From: Candidatus Cryosericum hinesii
GTDB taxonomy: Bacteria > Caldisericota > Caldisericia > Cryosericales > Cryosericaceae
Length of the DNA: 64,000 nucleotides
Direction: 5' to 3'
Assembly (NCBI RefSeq): GCF_003570985.1
Contig: NZ_QXIW01000016.1
Span: 38,279-102,278, forward strand
Shown here: in pieces, positions 17,718 to 26,132 of the stretch
Numbering within the stretch: the stretch's first letter is position 1
How the letters are laid out: each line of letters opens with the position of its first letter
Translations under genes and position numbers: made by a program
The notes under the pieces: generated by a model
The model's database searches: none
What the model was told of the DNA's origin: nothing
What the model saw: only the letters and a program-made list of their open reading frames with translations

Positions 17718-18602
17718 ATGACTGAAATCGGAACGACCAAGGTAAAGCGCGGTTTGGCAGAGATGTTCAAGGGTGGCGTTATCATGGACGTCACGACGGT
17801 CGACCAGGCGAAGATTGCCGAAGAAGCCGGTGCAGTGTCAGTGATGGCACTCGAACGGATTCCGGCCGATATTCGCAGGGAAGGCGGCGTCGCAAGGGCG
17901 GCTGATCCAGGGCTTGTCGAGCAGATCATGGACGCTGTCTCGATTCCTGTCATGGCCAAGGTACGAATCGGGCACATCTCTGAAGCACGGATACTGGAGT
18001 ATATGGGCATCGACTTTATTGACGAGAGCGAAGTGCTGACTCCCGCTGATGTCACCTACCATATCGATAAGTGGCAGTTCAAGATCCCCTTTGTATGCGG
18101 AGCACGCAATCTGGGAGAGGCGTTGCGGCGTATTGGCGAGGGAGCTGCGATGATAAGGACGAAGGGCGAGCCGGGCACCGGAGACGTCTCTGAGGCGGTC
18201 ACCCACATGCGAGCGGTCATGAACGAGGTTCGCAAGGTGCAATCGATGCTTGAGGATGAACTGGTGGTCGAAGCAAAGGACCTCGGGGTCAATGTTGAGC
18301 TACTGCGTGAAGTGCGCAAGCTGGGGCGTCTTCCCGTGGTCAACTTTGCAGCGGGGGGCATTGCCACCCCTGCCGACGCCGCACTCATGATGACGCTTGG
18401 TGCCGATGGTGTTTTTGTGGGTTCTGGCATTTTCAAGAGTTCAGACCCACTTCCGAGAGCAAAAGCCATCGTGGCGGCAACGACCTACTGGGAAGATCCC
18501 AAGGTGCTCTTCGAGGTAAGCAAGGGCTTGAAGACAGGTATGCCAGGCATAGATGCACGCACGCTTGTCGAGCTGGATAAGATGCAGGTGAGGGATAACT
18601 AG
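17718..18602 (+). CDS. pdxS: Pyridoxal 5'-phosphate synthase lyase subunit PdxS
   Basis: 294 residues, TIM-barrel subunit condensing ribose 5-phosphate, glyceraldehyde 3-phosphate and PdxT-derived ammonia into PLP. Visible hallmarks are [26 protein letters not shown], the catalytic-lysine strand [10 protein letters not shown] (about residues 77-86) and [10 protein letters not shown]. An AAAGAGG site precedes the ATG. pdxT follows after 2 bp, so the two subunits of the glutamine-dependent complex are co-translated. Confidence 0.97.
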   Translation: MTEIGTTKVKRGLAEMFKGGVIMDVTTVDQAKIAEEAGAVSVMALERIPADIRREGGVARAADPGLVEQIMDAVSIPVMAKVRIGHISEARILEYMGIDFIDESEVLTPADVTYHIDKWQFKIPFVCGARNLGEALRRIGEGAAMIRTKGEPGTGDVSEAVTHMRAVMNEVRKVQSMLEDELVVEAKDLGVNVELLREVRKLGRLPVVNFAAGGIATPADAALMMTLGADGVFVGSGIFKSSDPLPRAKAIVAATTYWEDPKVLFEVSKGLKTGMPGIDARTLVELDKMQVRDN

Positions 18603-18604
18603 AC

Positions 18605-19195
18605 GTGGTCATTGGCGTCCTCGCTCTTCAGGGCGATTTTCGAGAACATGCAAACATGGTGCAGTTCCTCGGGGTGGAGGTCCGTCTCGTCCGTCTCCCC
18701 GACGAAGTCGATTTGGTAGATGGGCTGATCATTCCGGGAGGCGAGAGCACGACCATGGGGAAGCTTATGGTCAAGTACGGAGTGGATCGAGCTATCGTCG
18801 ACCGTTTCAACGCAGGGAGACTGACGATCTATGGCACATGCGCAGGAATGATCGTTTTGGCCCGGGATATTGAGGGAAGCCAGGCACAGCCTCATCTGGG
18901 ACTTCTGGATGTGACTGTTCAGCGGAATGCGTTTGGGCGCCAGAAAGAGTCGAGCGAGGAAGATCTGGAAGTCCAGGGGCTGGACACACCATTGCATGCG
19001 CTGTTCATTCGGGCGCCGGTGATCGTCCGGACAGGACCTTCTGTAGAGGTACTGGCAAGGGTAACACAGGGGCCGGTCTATGTACAGCAGGGAAGGCTCC
19101 TTGCTTCTTCGTTCCATCCGGAGCTTGGAAGCGATACGAGGATACATGAACATTTTCTGCGATTGACAGAGCATAGCTCAAATCAGGAGGTCTAG
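18605..19195 (+). CDS. pdxT: Pyridoxal 5'-phosphate synthase glutaminase subunit PdxT
   Basis: 196 residues, class I amidotransferase feeding ammonia to PdxS. IIPGGESTTMGKLM, the nucleophile YGTCAGMI (Cys about residue 79) and the SFHPELGSD His/Glu dyad are all present. It starts with GTG 2 bp after the pdxS stop. Its last codons contain the AGGAGG site for yebC. Confidence 0.96.
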   Translation: MVIGVLALQGDFREHANMVQFLGVEVRLVRLPDEVDLVDGLIIPGGESTTMGKLMVKYGVDRAIVDRFNAGRLTIYGTCAGMIVLARDIEGSQAQPHLGLLDVTVQRNAFGRQKESSEEDLEVQGLDTPLHALFIRAPVIVRTGPSVEVLARVTQGPVYVQQGRLLASSFHPELGSDTRIHEHFLRLTEHSSNQEV

Positions 19196-19951
19196 ATGTC
19201 CGGGCATTCCAAGTGGCACAATATTCAGGCCAAAAAGGGTGTAGAAGACGCCAAGCGTGGTCGTGCTTTCACCAAGATCACTCGTGAGATCATTATCGCG
19301 GCGAAGGCAGGTGGAGGAAGTACCGAAACGAACACGCGGTTGAGGGCAGCTGTAGAAAAGGCCAAGTCAGCAGGTATGCCCAATGACAACGTCAAGAAAG
19401 CAATCATGCGCGGAACTGGAGAGATGGAGGGTGTCAGCTACGAGGAGACCACGTACGAAGGTTATGGTCCCAATGGCACCGCATTCATCATCCAGGCCTC
19501 GACTGACAACAAGAACCGCACGACTTCGGAAATCAGAAGAATCCTCTCGCAGCACGGTGGCGCTATGGGAGAGAACGGATCTGTCAGCTGGGGCTTCGAG
19601 CGGAAGGGTTCGCTGGAAATCGATCCGGCTGACAAGGGATACGACGATCTGTTCATGATTGCAGTGGACAGTGGCGCAGAGGACCTCAAGCAGGACGAGG
19701 AGACGACGACTGTCGTCACTGGACCTGAGGATGTCTATAAGGTGCGCCAGGCTCTCGAGGCTGCCGGGATTGTCGTAAAGTCAGCATCTCTCACCATGAT
19801 TCCCAAGACCCTTGTTGCAGTCGCCATTGATGATGCGCGAAAAATCGCGCGGCTGGAGGAAGCGCTTGACGAGCACGATGACGTCAGCGACTATTTCTCC
19901 AACTATGAAATGAGCGACGAGATCATTAAACTGCTGGAGCAGGAAAGCTAG
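19196..19951 (+). CDS. YebC/PmpR family protein
   Basis: 251 residues, opening with the family signature MSGHSKWHNIQAKKGVEDAK. The family includes DNA-binding regulators and proteins reported to aid translation of difficult peptide stretches; which applies here cannot be told from sequence. The ATG directly abuts the pdxT stop, with AGGAGG inside pdxT. As in many bacteria it lies just before ruvCAB. Confidence 0.93.
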   Translation: MSGHSKWHNIQAKKGVEDAKRGRAFTKITREIIIAAKAGGGSTETNTRLRAAVEKAKSAGMPNDNVKKAIMRGTGEMEGVSYEETTYEGYGPNGTAFIIQASTDNKNRTTSEIRRILSQHGGAMGENGSVSWGFERKGSLEIDPADKGYDDLFMIAVDSGAEDLKQDEETTTVVTGPEDVYKVRQALEAAGIVVKSASLTMIPKTLVAVAIDDARKIARLEEALDEHDDVSDYFSNYEMSDEIIKLLEQES

Positions 19952-19958
19952 AGACTGT

Positions 19959-20474
19959 ATGCTTACTCTGGGAATCGATCCCGGACTGGCACGCATCGGC
20001 TACGGTGTCGTCTCATCAGACGGCGACACCGTAGCCCTTCTTGACTATGGGTGTCTGGAGACCCATCCTGGCACGCCATATCCGGACAGGCTCAAGTACA
20101 TCTACGACGGCGTCCGCCGACTCGTCCGCAGGTACAAGCCGGATGCAGTGGCGCTCGAGTCTCTGTTTTTCTTTCGAAACGCCCGTACGGTCATGAAGGT
20201 CAGTGAGGCGCGTGGAGTCATTGTCCTTGCCATCGGTACATGTCACGTTCCTGCGTTCGAGTACACCCCTCAGCAGGTGAAGCAGGCCGTCTCATCATAT
20301 GGCATGGAGAGCAAGAAGAACGTGGAGATTGCTGTGCGCCAGATTCTTGGTGTCGAGGAGCATATTACGCCTGACGATACAGCGGACGCAATTGCCATCG
20401 CCCTCTGCCATACGTTCACGGGGGCCTATCGCGAGGCAGTTCTGGCGGAGGAGACCGATGATTGCTCTGATTAG
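19959..20474 (+). CDS. ruvC: Holliday junction endonuclease RuvC
   Basis: 171 residues. It resolves Holliday junctions with RuvAB. RNase H-fold acidic residues are visible: GIDPGLARIGYG at the N-terminus, ALESLFFFRNARTVMKV (second acidic residue), and DDTADAIAIALCH near the C-terminus. It overlaps ruvA by 17 bp. Confidence 0.96.
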   Translation: MLTLGIDPGLARIGYGVVSSDGDTVALLDYGCLETHPGTPYPDRLKYIYDGVRRLVRRYKPDAVALESLFFFRNARTVMKVSEARGVIVLAIGTCHVPAFEYTPQQVKQAVSSYGMESKKNVEIAVRQILGVEEHITPDDTADAIAIALCHTFTGAYREAVLAEETDDCSD

Positions 20475-21051
20475 GGGGACCGTATATCGCAGATTGGATT
20501 CCGCCGTCATCGTTCTTGTCGGCGACATCGGGTATGAGGTAAGAGTAGTGGATCCCACCATGTTCGAGGTGGGGGAAGAAGTCGAACTGCGGACATACCA
20601 TGTCGTCAAGGAAGACCGGCAGGAGCTCTACGGTTTCGTCGAACAGTTGGACTATGAAGTTTTCGCCGACCTGGTCGAGCATGTTCCAGGCGTTGGCGCT
20701 AAGACCGCCCTGAGTCTTCTACGTGCTGTACCTGCGTCTCGTCTCATCGAGGCAGTGCGGGAACAGAGTGTTGGGTTACTCACTTCCGCGCCTGGCATAG
20801 GGAAGAAAAATGCCGAGCGCATCCTCATCGAACTGCGCCCAATCGTCAACCGCAAGTACGCTGAACTTCTATCCGCAGAGGGCATGACGGGGACGGAACC
20901 CACCGTCCTGGCAGAGGTGGAGATGGCGCTCCGGTCTCTCGGATATTCACAGCGAGAGATCAGTGGCTCTCTCCGGGAGCTTGGTGCTACGAAGGACCGT
21001 TCGGCCGAGGAACTCGTGAGTGATGCCTTGCAGCATCTTTCGAGGAAATAG
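20458..21051 (+). CDS. ruvA: Holliday junction branch migration protein RuvA
   Basis: 197 residues. N-terminal OB fold (MIALIRGTVYR), two helix-hairpin-helix motifs (HVPGVGAKTALSLL, SAPGIGKKNAERILIEL) and a C-terminal RuvB-binding three-helix domain (ALRSLGYSQREISGSL). The ATG at 20458 is preceded by GGAGGAG and overlaps the end of ruvC; the frame extends further upstream inside ruvC but that part is not RuvA. Confidence 0.95.
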   Translation: MIALIRGTVYRRLDSAVIVLVGDIGYEVRVVDPTMFEVGEEVELRTYHVVKEDRQELYGFVEQLDYEVFADLVEHVPGVGAKTALSLLRAVPASRLIEAVREQSVGLLTSAPGIGKKNAERILIELRPIVNRKYAELLSAEGMTGTEPTVLAEVEMALRSLGYSQREISGSLRELGATKDRSAEELVSDALQHLSRK

Positions 21052-21054
21052 GAT

Positions 21055-22119
21055 ATGGCTGCCGGCGAAGAGAAGCGTGTACGTCGGAAAGTACCTGTTG
21101 CTCAAGCTCCACTCTTGTCGGGGAAACCTGAGGGTGATGCGGTGGGCTCGACGTTGCGGCCGCGACGCCTTGAGGATTTCATCGGACAGGAGCAGCTGCG
21201 GCGCAACTTGGCCATTTTCATCAGGGCCGCGCTCAGCCGCAAGGAGCCTTTGGACCACTGCTTGCTCTACGGGCCTCCTGGTCTGGGCAAGACAACGCTC
21301 GCACAAATCATTGCCGTGGAACTTGGTGTGCGGTTCAAGTACACGAGCGGACCGGCACTCACACGGGCAGGTGATCTTGCCAGCATTCTGGCATCGCTCA
21401 GGGAGCGGGACGTGCTGTTCATCGACGAGATTCATCGTCTGCCTCCCGCGGTGGAAGAAGGGCTCTATGCTGCAATGGAGGATTTTCAACTGCCCATCAT
21501 TCTCGGGAAGGGGCCGAGCGCCAAGACACTTACGATACGCCTCAAGCCGTTCACTCTCATAGGAGCGACCACCCGGTTTGGCATGTTGTCCGCCCCTCTT
21601 CGCGACAGATTCGGTATCGTCATGCGCATGGATCCATACAATGAGGAGGAACTGGCCCAGATTATCTCCAATGCCGCGTGCCGGCTTGATACGGTTGTGG
21701 AGCCGACTGCTGCCAGACGCATTGCTGGTCGCTCACGTGGCATTCCTCGCATAGCGCTTCGGAACCTGAAACGCATCAGAGACTACCTGGCATACGCGGG
21801 GGGACCCGTCGTCGATGTCAAGCTGGTCGACGAGGCTTTCTCACGGCTCAACATCGATAAATATGGCTTGCTGGACATCGATCGGCGGCTCCTGGGGGCT
21901 ATCGATGAAAAGTTCAGAGGCGGTCCTGTGGGTCTCGACAGCCTGGCTTCTGCAATCAGTGAAGACCCCGAGACGGTGTCCGTCGTCATCGAGCCGTATC
22001 TGGTGCAGTTGAATTTCATCGCGCGGACATCGCAGGGACGCGTAATAACGGACCTGGGCCGGCGATATCTGAAGGGTCATGATAGCATTTCCGGCGGCGG
22101 GGAAGATGTGCTATTCTGA
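21055..22119 (+). CDS. ruvB: Holliday junction branch migration helicase RuvB
   Basis: 354 residues, the AAA+ motor of RuvAB. RPRRLEDFIGQEQL, Walker A GPPGLGKTTLA (about residues 74-84), Walker B LFIDEIHRL (about 121-129), sensor/arginine-finger segment GATTRFGMLSAPLRDRFG, and C-terminal winged helix GRSRGIPRIALRNLKR. The consensus at the last motif has Thr where this protein has Ile (SRGIPRIA). Three bp after ruvA. Confidence 0.96.
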   Translation: MAAGEEKRVRRKVPVAQAPLLSGKPEGDAVGSTLRPRRLEDFIGQEQLRRNLAIFIRAALSRKEPLDHCLLYGPPGLGKTTLAQIIAVELGVRFKYTSGPALTRAGDLASILASLRERDVLFIDEIHRLPPAVEEGLYAAMEDFQLPIILGKGPSAKTLTIRLKPFTLIGATTRFGMLSAPLRDRFGIVMRMDPYNEEELAQIISNAACRLDTVVEPTAARRIAGRSRGIPRIALRNLKRIRDYLAYAGGPVVDVKLVDEAFSRLNIDKYGLLDIDRRLLGAIDEKFRGGPVGLDSLASAISEDPETVSVVIEPYLVQLNFIARTSQGRVITDLGRRYLKGHDSISGGGEDVLF

Positions 22120-22140
22120 CGTCTGCGAAGGCTCTGACCC

Positions 22141-22168
22141 TTGATAATGTGCGGGAAGCCAGTATAAT
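22141..22168 (+). promoter_or_regulatory. Predicted promoter of tRNA-Ser(GCT) and the coaX operon
   Basis: TTGATA (22141-22146), 16-bp spacer, TATAAT (22163-22168). A start near 22175 would be about 40 nt before the tRNA. A small CCCG/CGGG hairpin followed by GTTTGT at about 22178-22200 could end ruvB transcripts. Confidence 0.7.
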
Positions 22169-22215
22169 TAGCCAGAGCCCGTGCAATAATGCGGGTTTGT
22201 CAGTTTCCAAAGCAC

Positions 22216-22307
22216 GGAGAGATGGCCGAGTGGCTGAAGGCACTCGCCTGCTAAGCGAGTGGGTGGCTAATACCGCCTCCCGGGTCCAAATCCCGGTCTC
22301 TCCGCCA
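22216..22307 (+). tRNA. tRNA-Ser(GCT)
   Basis: Acceptor GGAGAGA/TCTCTCC, long variable arm, anticodon stem CTCGC/GCGAG with loop CTGCTAA (anticodon GCT), T-loop TCCAAAT, encoded CCA. coaX starts 24 bp downstream. Confidence 0.95.
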
Positions 22308-22331
22308 TTCTGGTTTTGAAGGCGCGCCACC

Positions 22332-23111
22332 ATGCTTCTTGCCATTGATGTCGGGAACACCAACATAGTCTGTGGCCTCTTTGACGGTACTGTCCTGCGC
22401 GATAGTTGGCGTCTGACGACCGACAGGGGCAAGACTGCCGATGAATACAGCGTGTTCATCCGCAGTCTGTTTCAGTTTTCCGATGTCCAGCTGAGGGACG
22501 TAGAGTCTGTCGTTCTGGCTTCTGTTGTCCCGCCACTTACGCCAATCATGCGCCGCCTCGTCGATCGCATGTTTCATCTCCAACCGCTCGTGATCTCGAC
22601 AGCACTCAACACTGGCATCACATGGGAGGTCGAGTCTCCATCAGAGATGGGGGCCGACCGTATTGCTGATTGTGTCGGCGGGTATATGAAATACGGGGGA
22701 CCTTGTATTATCATCGACCTTGGGACTGCGACGACGTTCAACTTTGTGAGTGGTGATGGAAGATACCTTGGGGGGTCCATAGCACCCGGCCTTCTCAACT
22801 CGAGCGAATCCCTGTTTACCAAGACGGCCAAGTTGCCTCGTATCGAGCTTGAACGCCCTGCAACGAGCCTCGGAATCGACACGATCACGCAGATGCAGGT
22901 TGGCGTTGTCTGGGGTGAGATCTACATGGTCGATGGCATGATCCAGCGTATCCGCCAGGACACGAGTTGTCCAGATGCCAGAGTGATTCTGACGGGTGGG
23001 CTGTCAGGTGTGGTGGTTCCTGGCTTGCAGGCAAAGTGTGTGCATGACCCCAATCTCACGCTCGATGGCTTGCGCATCCTCTTTGAGTTGAACAGGGGCG
23101 GGACCGAGTGA
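22332..23111 (+). CDS. coaX: Type III pantothenate kinase
   Basis: 259 residues. First step of CoA synthesis from pantothenate. ASKHA-fold motifs: LLAIDVGNTNIVCGLFDG (phosphate loop), GADRIADCVGGY, DLGTATTFNFV and GGSIAPGL. CoaX enzymes usually need a monovalent cation and are not feedback-inhibited by CoA (family knowledge). Its stop overlaps the dus start as GTGA. Confidence 0.95.
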   Translation: MLLAIDVGNTNIVCGLFDGTVLRDSWRLTTDRGKTADEYSVFIRSLFQFSDVQLRDVESVVLASVVPPLTPIMRRLVDRMFHLQPLVISTALNTGITWEVESPSEMGADRIADCVGGYMKYGGPCIIIDLGTATTFNFVSGDGRYLGGSIAPGLLNSSESLFTKTAKLPRIELERPATSLGIDTITQMQVGVVWGEIYMVDGMIQRIRQDTSCPDARVILTGGLSGVVVPGLQAKCVHDPNLTLDGLRILFELNRGGTE

Positions 23112-24100
23112 ACATAGGGCCGTTGAAGCTGGAGGGGCGTGCCTTCCTTGCGCCTCTTGCGGGGTATGGCGATTCCCCCTTTCGCATTCTGTGCAGGCAC
23201 TATGGTGCAGCCATGGTATACACAGAGATGGTTTCGTCCCTTGGCATCAAATTCAGTAACACCAAGACATTCGGGATGCTGGTGTTCGATCCTGTTGAGC
23301 ACCCAGTTGACTTCCAGATGTTTGGAGCTCGACCTGATGCAATGGCACAAGCTGCAGAGGTTCTGGCGAAGGCAGGGGTCGATGCCATCGACATCAATAT
23401 GGGATGTCCCGAGCCAAAAATCGTGAAAACCGGTGCCGGATCGGCGCTGCTGAGGGATCTTCCTCTTATCGATGCAATTACGTCCGCCGTTGTGCAAGCG
23501 ACGCGGCTGCCGGTGACAGTGAAAATACGCAAGGGATTTTTGTTCGACGATAATGTCGCCGAGGAAATCCTGGGCATTTGCGAGAAGAACGGTGTGGCAG
23601 CCCTTACGATTCATGGCAGTACAGCCGTGCAGGGCCGCTCGGGCTCGAAGGACTGGGATGTCATCGCTGCAATAAAAGCGAAGGCAACCATACCAATCAT
23701 CGCGAACGGAGGCGTCAAAAAGGCGGAGGACGCGAAGAAATTCCTCGACTACACTGGCGCCGACTATGTGATGGTAGGACGGGCAGCTCTCGGGAATCCG
23801 TGGGTCTTCGAGCAGATAAACGACGTTCTGGGTGGCAGGAGCCCTCGGGAGCCCGGAGTTGACGAGCGGTTCAGGGTTATGCAGGAACATGTCGACCGCG
23901 AGGTCGCTCTCAAGGGTGAGGTCATTGGAGTCAAGGAGATGCGCAAGCACCTTGCTTTCTATTTCAGGGGCCTCCCTGAGGCAACGACGTATCGAGGACG
24001 CATTAACCAGGTGAAGAAAGCAGACCAGCTGAAGAAGCTGCTGAATGAGTACCGTGCACTGTGCACAGGTGCCAGCGAGGAGGTTCGCCATGATACATGA
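23108..24100 (+). CDS. dus: tRNA-dihydrouridine synthase (DusB-like)
   Basis: 330 residues, FMN-dependent TIM barrel reducing uridine to dihydrouridine in tRNA D-loops. FLAPLAGYGDSPFR, YTEMVSS, DINMGCPEPKIVKTGAGSAL with the catalytic Cys (about residue 98), VTVKIRKGF, LTIHGSTAVQGRSG and IIANGGVK fit the family. GTG start with a 4-bp overlap with coaX. The subgroup is likely DusB by position and motifs, but site specificity is inference. Confidence 0.93.
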   Translation: MNIGPLKLEGRAFLAPLAGYGDSPFRILCRHYGAAMVYTEMVSSLGIKFSNTKTFGMLVFDPVEHPVDFQMFGARPDAMAQAAEVLAKAGVDAIDINMGCPEPKIVKTGAGSALLRDLPLIDAITSAVVQATRLPVTVKIRKGFLFDDNVAEEILGICEKNGVAALTIHGSTAVQGRSGSKDWDVIAAIKAKATIPIIANGGVKKAEDAKKFLDYTGADYVMVGRAALGNPWVFEQINDVLGGRSPREPGVDERFRVMQEHVDREVALKGEVIGVKEMRKHLAFYFRGLPEATTYRGRINQVKKADQLKKLLNEYRALCTGASEEVRHDT

Positions 24101-24629
24101 TGAAGAAGAGCATTCCGACGAAGGGATTGAAATGACTAATGTGCGTGAAGATGAGGAGGAGAAACTATATATCAGCCCCTCTCAGCACAGGAAGATGCTT
24201 GAAGAGCTCGACAGGCTGAAGACCAAGGAGCGCCTTCGCATCGCAGAGCGCATCAAGGAAGCCAAAGGATTCGGTGATCTCTCGGAGAATGCCGAGTACG
24301 AAGAGGCCAAGAAGGAGCAAGCGTTCATCGAGGGAACCATCATGGACGTCGAGCGCCAACTCGAGCACTCCGTGGTCGTCGAACCAGGCGATACGGGCAC
24401 AGGCGAAGTTCACATGGGTTGCAAGGTCCAGGTACTCGATGTGGAGACTACCAAGACTCGCTGGTTCACTATTGTCGGCAATCTCGAAGCCGATCCAATG
24501 GAAGGTCACATTTCCATTGATAGTCCGGTGGGCAAGGCTCTCGTGGGGAAACGCGAGAAGGAGACCGTTGCTGTGCGTATTCCTAAGGGTCGAGTCTCAT
24601 ACAAGATTCTCTCTATCGAGAAGGTATAG
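24090..24629 (+). CDS. greA: Transcription elongation factor GreA with acidic N-terminal extension
   Basis: 179 residues, about 20 more than typical GreA. It stimulates RNA polymerase to cleave backtracked RNA. The coiled-coil tip GFGDLSENAEYEEAKKEQ holds the catalytic acidic pair; the C-terminal domain (MGCKVQVLDVE, ISIDSPVGKAL) is standard. The extra N-terminus (residues about 1-27) is very acidic: EEEHSDEG and REDEEEK. GCGAGGAGG precedes the ATG at 24090, which lies inside the end of dus. An internal ATG at 24132 would give near-normal length but has only a weak site. Confidence 0.9.
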   Translation: MIHDEEEHSDEGIEMTNVREDEEEKLYISPSQHRKMLEELDRLKTKERLRIAERIKEAKGFGDLSENAEYEEAKKEQAFIEGTIMDVERQLEHSVVVEPGDTGTGEVHMGCKVQVLDVETTKTRWFTIVGNLEADPMEGHISIDSPVGKALVGKREKETVAVRIPKGRVSYKILSIEKV

Positions 24630-24631
24630 TC

Positions 24632-26104
24632 GTGCTGGAACTCAACGAGGTTGAGCAGAGCCGCAAAGACAAGATCGGGGAGCTTCGCGAACAGGGAATC
24701 GACCCGTTCGGACACAGTTTTGGGGACGCACTTGCGGCAGCCTACATCGCGGAGCACTTTGATGAGCTGGGAGACGGGACGGTTCGTGCCAGAGGGCGCG
24801 TCATGGCTGTTCGTGGCCACGGGAAGGCGTGTTTCCTGGTGTTGGCAGACATGTCCGGGAGGATCCAGCTGTATGTGCGCTCTGACGACCTCAAAGAGCC
24901 TGCCTATGACTGGTTCAAGAAGTATGTCGATTCTGGTGACATCATTGGTGTCGAGGGAACACTGTTCATAACGAAGACCGGAGAGAAGACCATCGCTGTC
25001 GCACGACTGTGGGTTCTGTCGAAGGCGATCCGTACGTTGCCCGAGAAGTTTCATGGTCTCACGGATGTTGAAATCCGCTATCGCCAGCGCTACGTCGATC
25101 TCATCGTCAACCCCGAGGTTCGAGACGCTTTTGAGAAGAGGTCTCGTATGGTTTCGCATATCCGGACATATCTGACGGAGCGAGGGTATCTTGAGGTCGA
25201 GACGCCGATGCTTCAACCAATTGCAGGCGGTGCAACTGCGCGTCCGTTTGTGACTCATCACAATGCACTTGATCAGGATCTGTTCTTGCGCATTGCCCCG
25301 GAATTGTACCTGAAGAGGCTTCTGGTCGGCGGTTTCGAGAAAGTCTTCGAGATCAACCGGAGTTTCAGGAACGAGGGCATTGACACGATTCACAATCCAG
25401 AATTCACGATGATGGAACTGTACGAAGCCTATTCAGACCTTGATGGCATGATGAGCCTGACCGAGAACCTCATCCTTGATCTGGTCGACAAGGTCACGGG
25501 TATGCCGCAGGTGCATATGGGCGAGCGACTGATCAACTTCACCCGTCCATTTGCACGGACTACGTTCGACGAGGCCATGCAGAAGTACGCGGGCGTTGGT
25601 CTGGAAGAGTTGCGTGATGAGGGGCTGGCGCGTCGTAAGATCGCAGAATTCGGTATTCATATGGACAAGTCATTCGAATATGCCAACGTCGTGAATGAAG
25701 TGTTCGACAAGATGGTTGAGCCCAACTTCATCGACCCGACGTTTGTGCATGACTATCCCGTGGAAATATCTCCGCTTGCCAAGCGCATGGCGGAACAGCC
25801 GCAGAGAGTCCAGCGCTTTGAGCTTTTTGCCGGCGGGATGGAGCTTGCCAATGCCTTCACCGAACTCAATGACCCCATGGACCAGGAAGAAAGGTTTACG
25901 CAGCAGGTTGCCGCGAAAGCCAGGGGCGATGACGAAAGCCAATCCATGGATTTCGACTACGTGCGTGCTCTGCAGTACGGCATGCCGCCTGCGGGTGGAC
26001 TAGGTATTGGTATCGACAGGCTGGTCATGCTTCTGCTCGGTGTGGAGTCTATCCGTGAGGTTATTCTGTTCCCTCAGCTGAAGCGAAGGGAGCCACAGGA
26101 CTGA
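24632..26104 (+). CDS. lysS: Lysyl-tRNA synthetase, class II
   Basis: 490 residues. N-terminal OB anticodon domain (VRARGRVMAVRGHGKACFL), class II motif 1 (RYRQRYVDLI), motif 2 (FEINRSFRNEGID), motif 3 (GLGIGIDRLVMLLLGV). The substrate loop has HHNALDQDLFLRIAPELYLK. GTG start 2 bp after greA, so it belongs to the coaX-dus-greA operon. Confidence 0.97.
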   Translation: MLELNEVEQSRKDKIGELREQGIDPFGHSFGDALAAAYIAEHFDELGDGTVRARGRVMAVRGHGKACFLVLADMSGRIQLYVRSDDLKEPAYDWFKKYVDSGDIIGVEGTLFITKTGEKTIAVARLWVLSKAIRTLPEKFHGLTDVEIRYRQRYVDLIVNPEVRDAFEKRSRMVSHIRTYLTERGYLEVETPMLQPIAGGATARPFVTHHNALDQDLFLRIAPELYLKRLLVGGFEKVFEINRSFRNEGIDTIHNPEFTMMELYEAYSDLDGMMSLTENLILDLVDKVTGMPQVHMGERLINFTRPFARTTFDEAMQKYAGVGLEELRDEGLARRKIAEFGIHMDKSFEYANVVNEVFDKMVEPNFIDPTFVHDYPVEISPLAKRMAEQPQRVQRFELFAGGMELANAFTELNDPMDQEERFTQQVAAKARGDDESQSMDFDYVRALQYGMPPAGGLGIGIDRLVMLLLGVESIREVILFPQLKRREPQD

Positions 26105-26132
26105 CGTTCTTGTCTCAACATAGGAGGGCATG

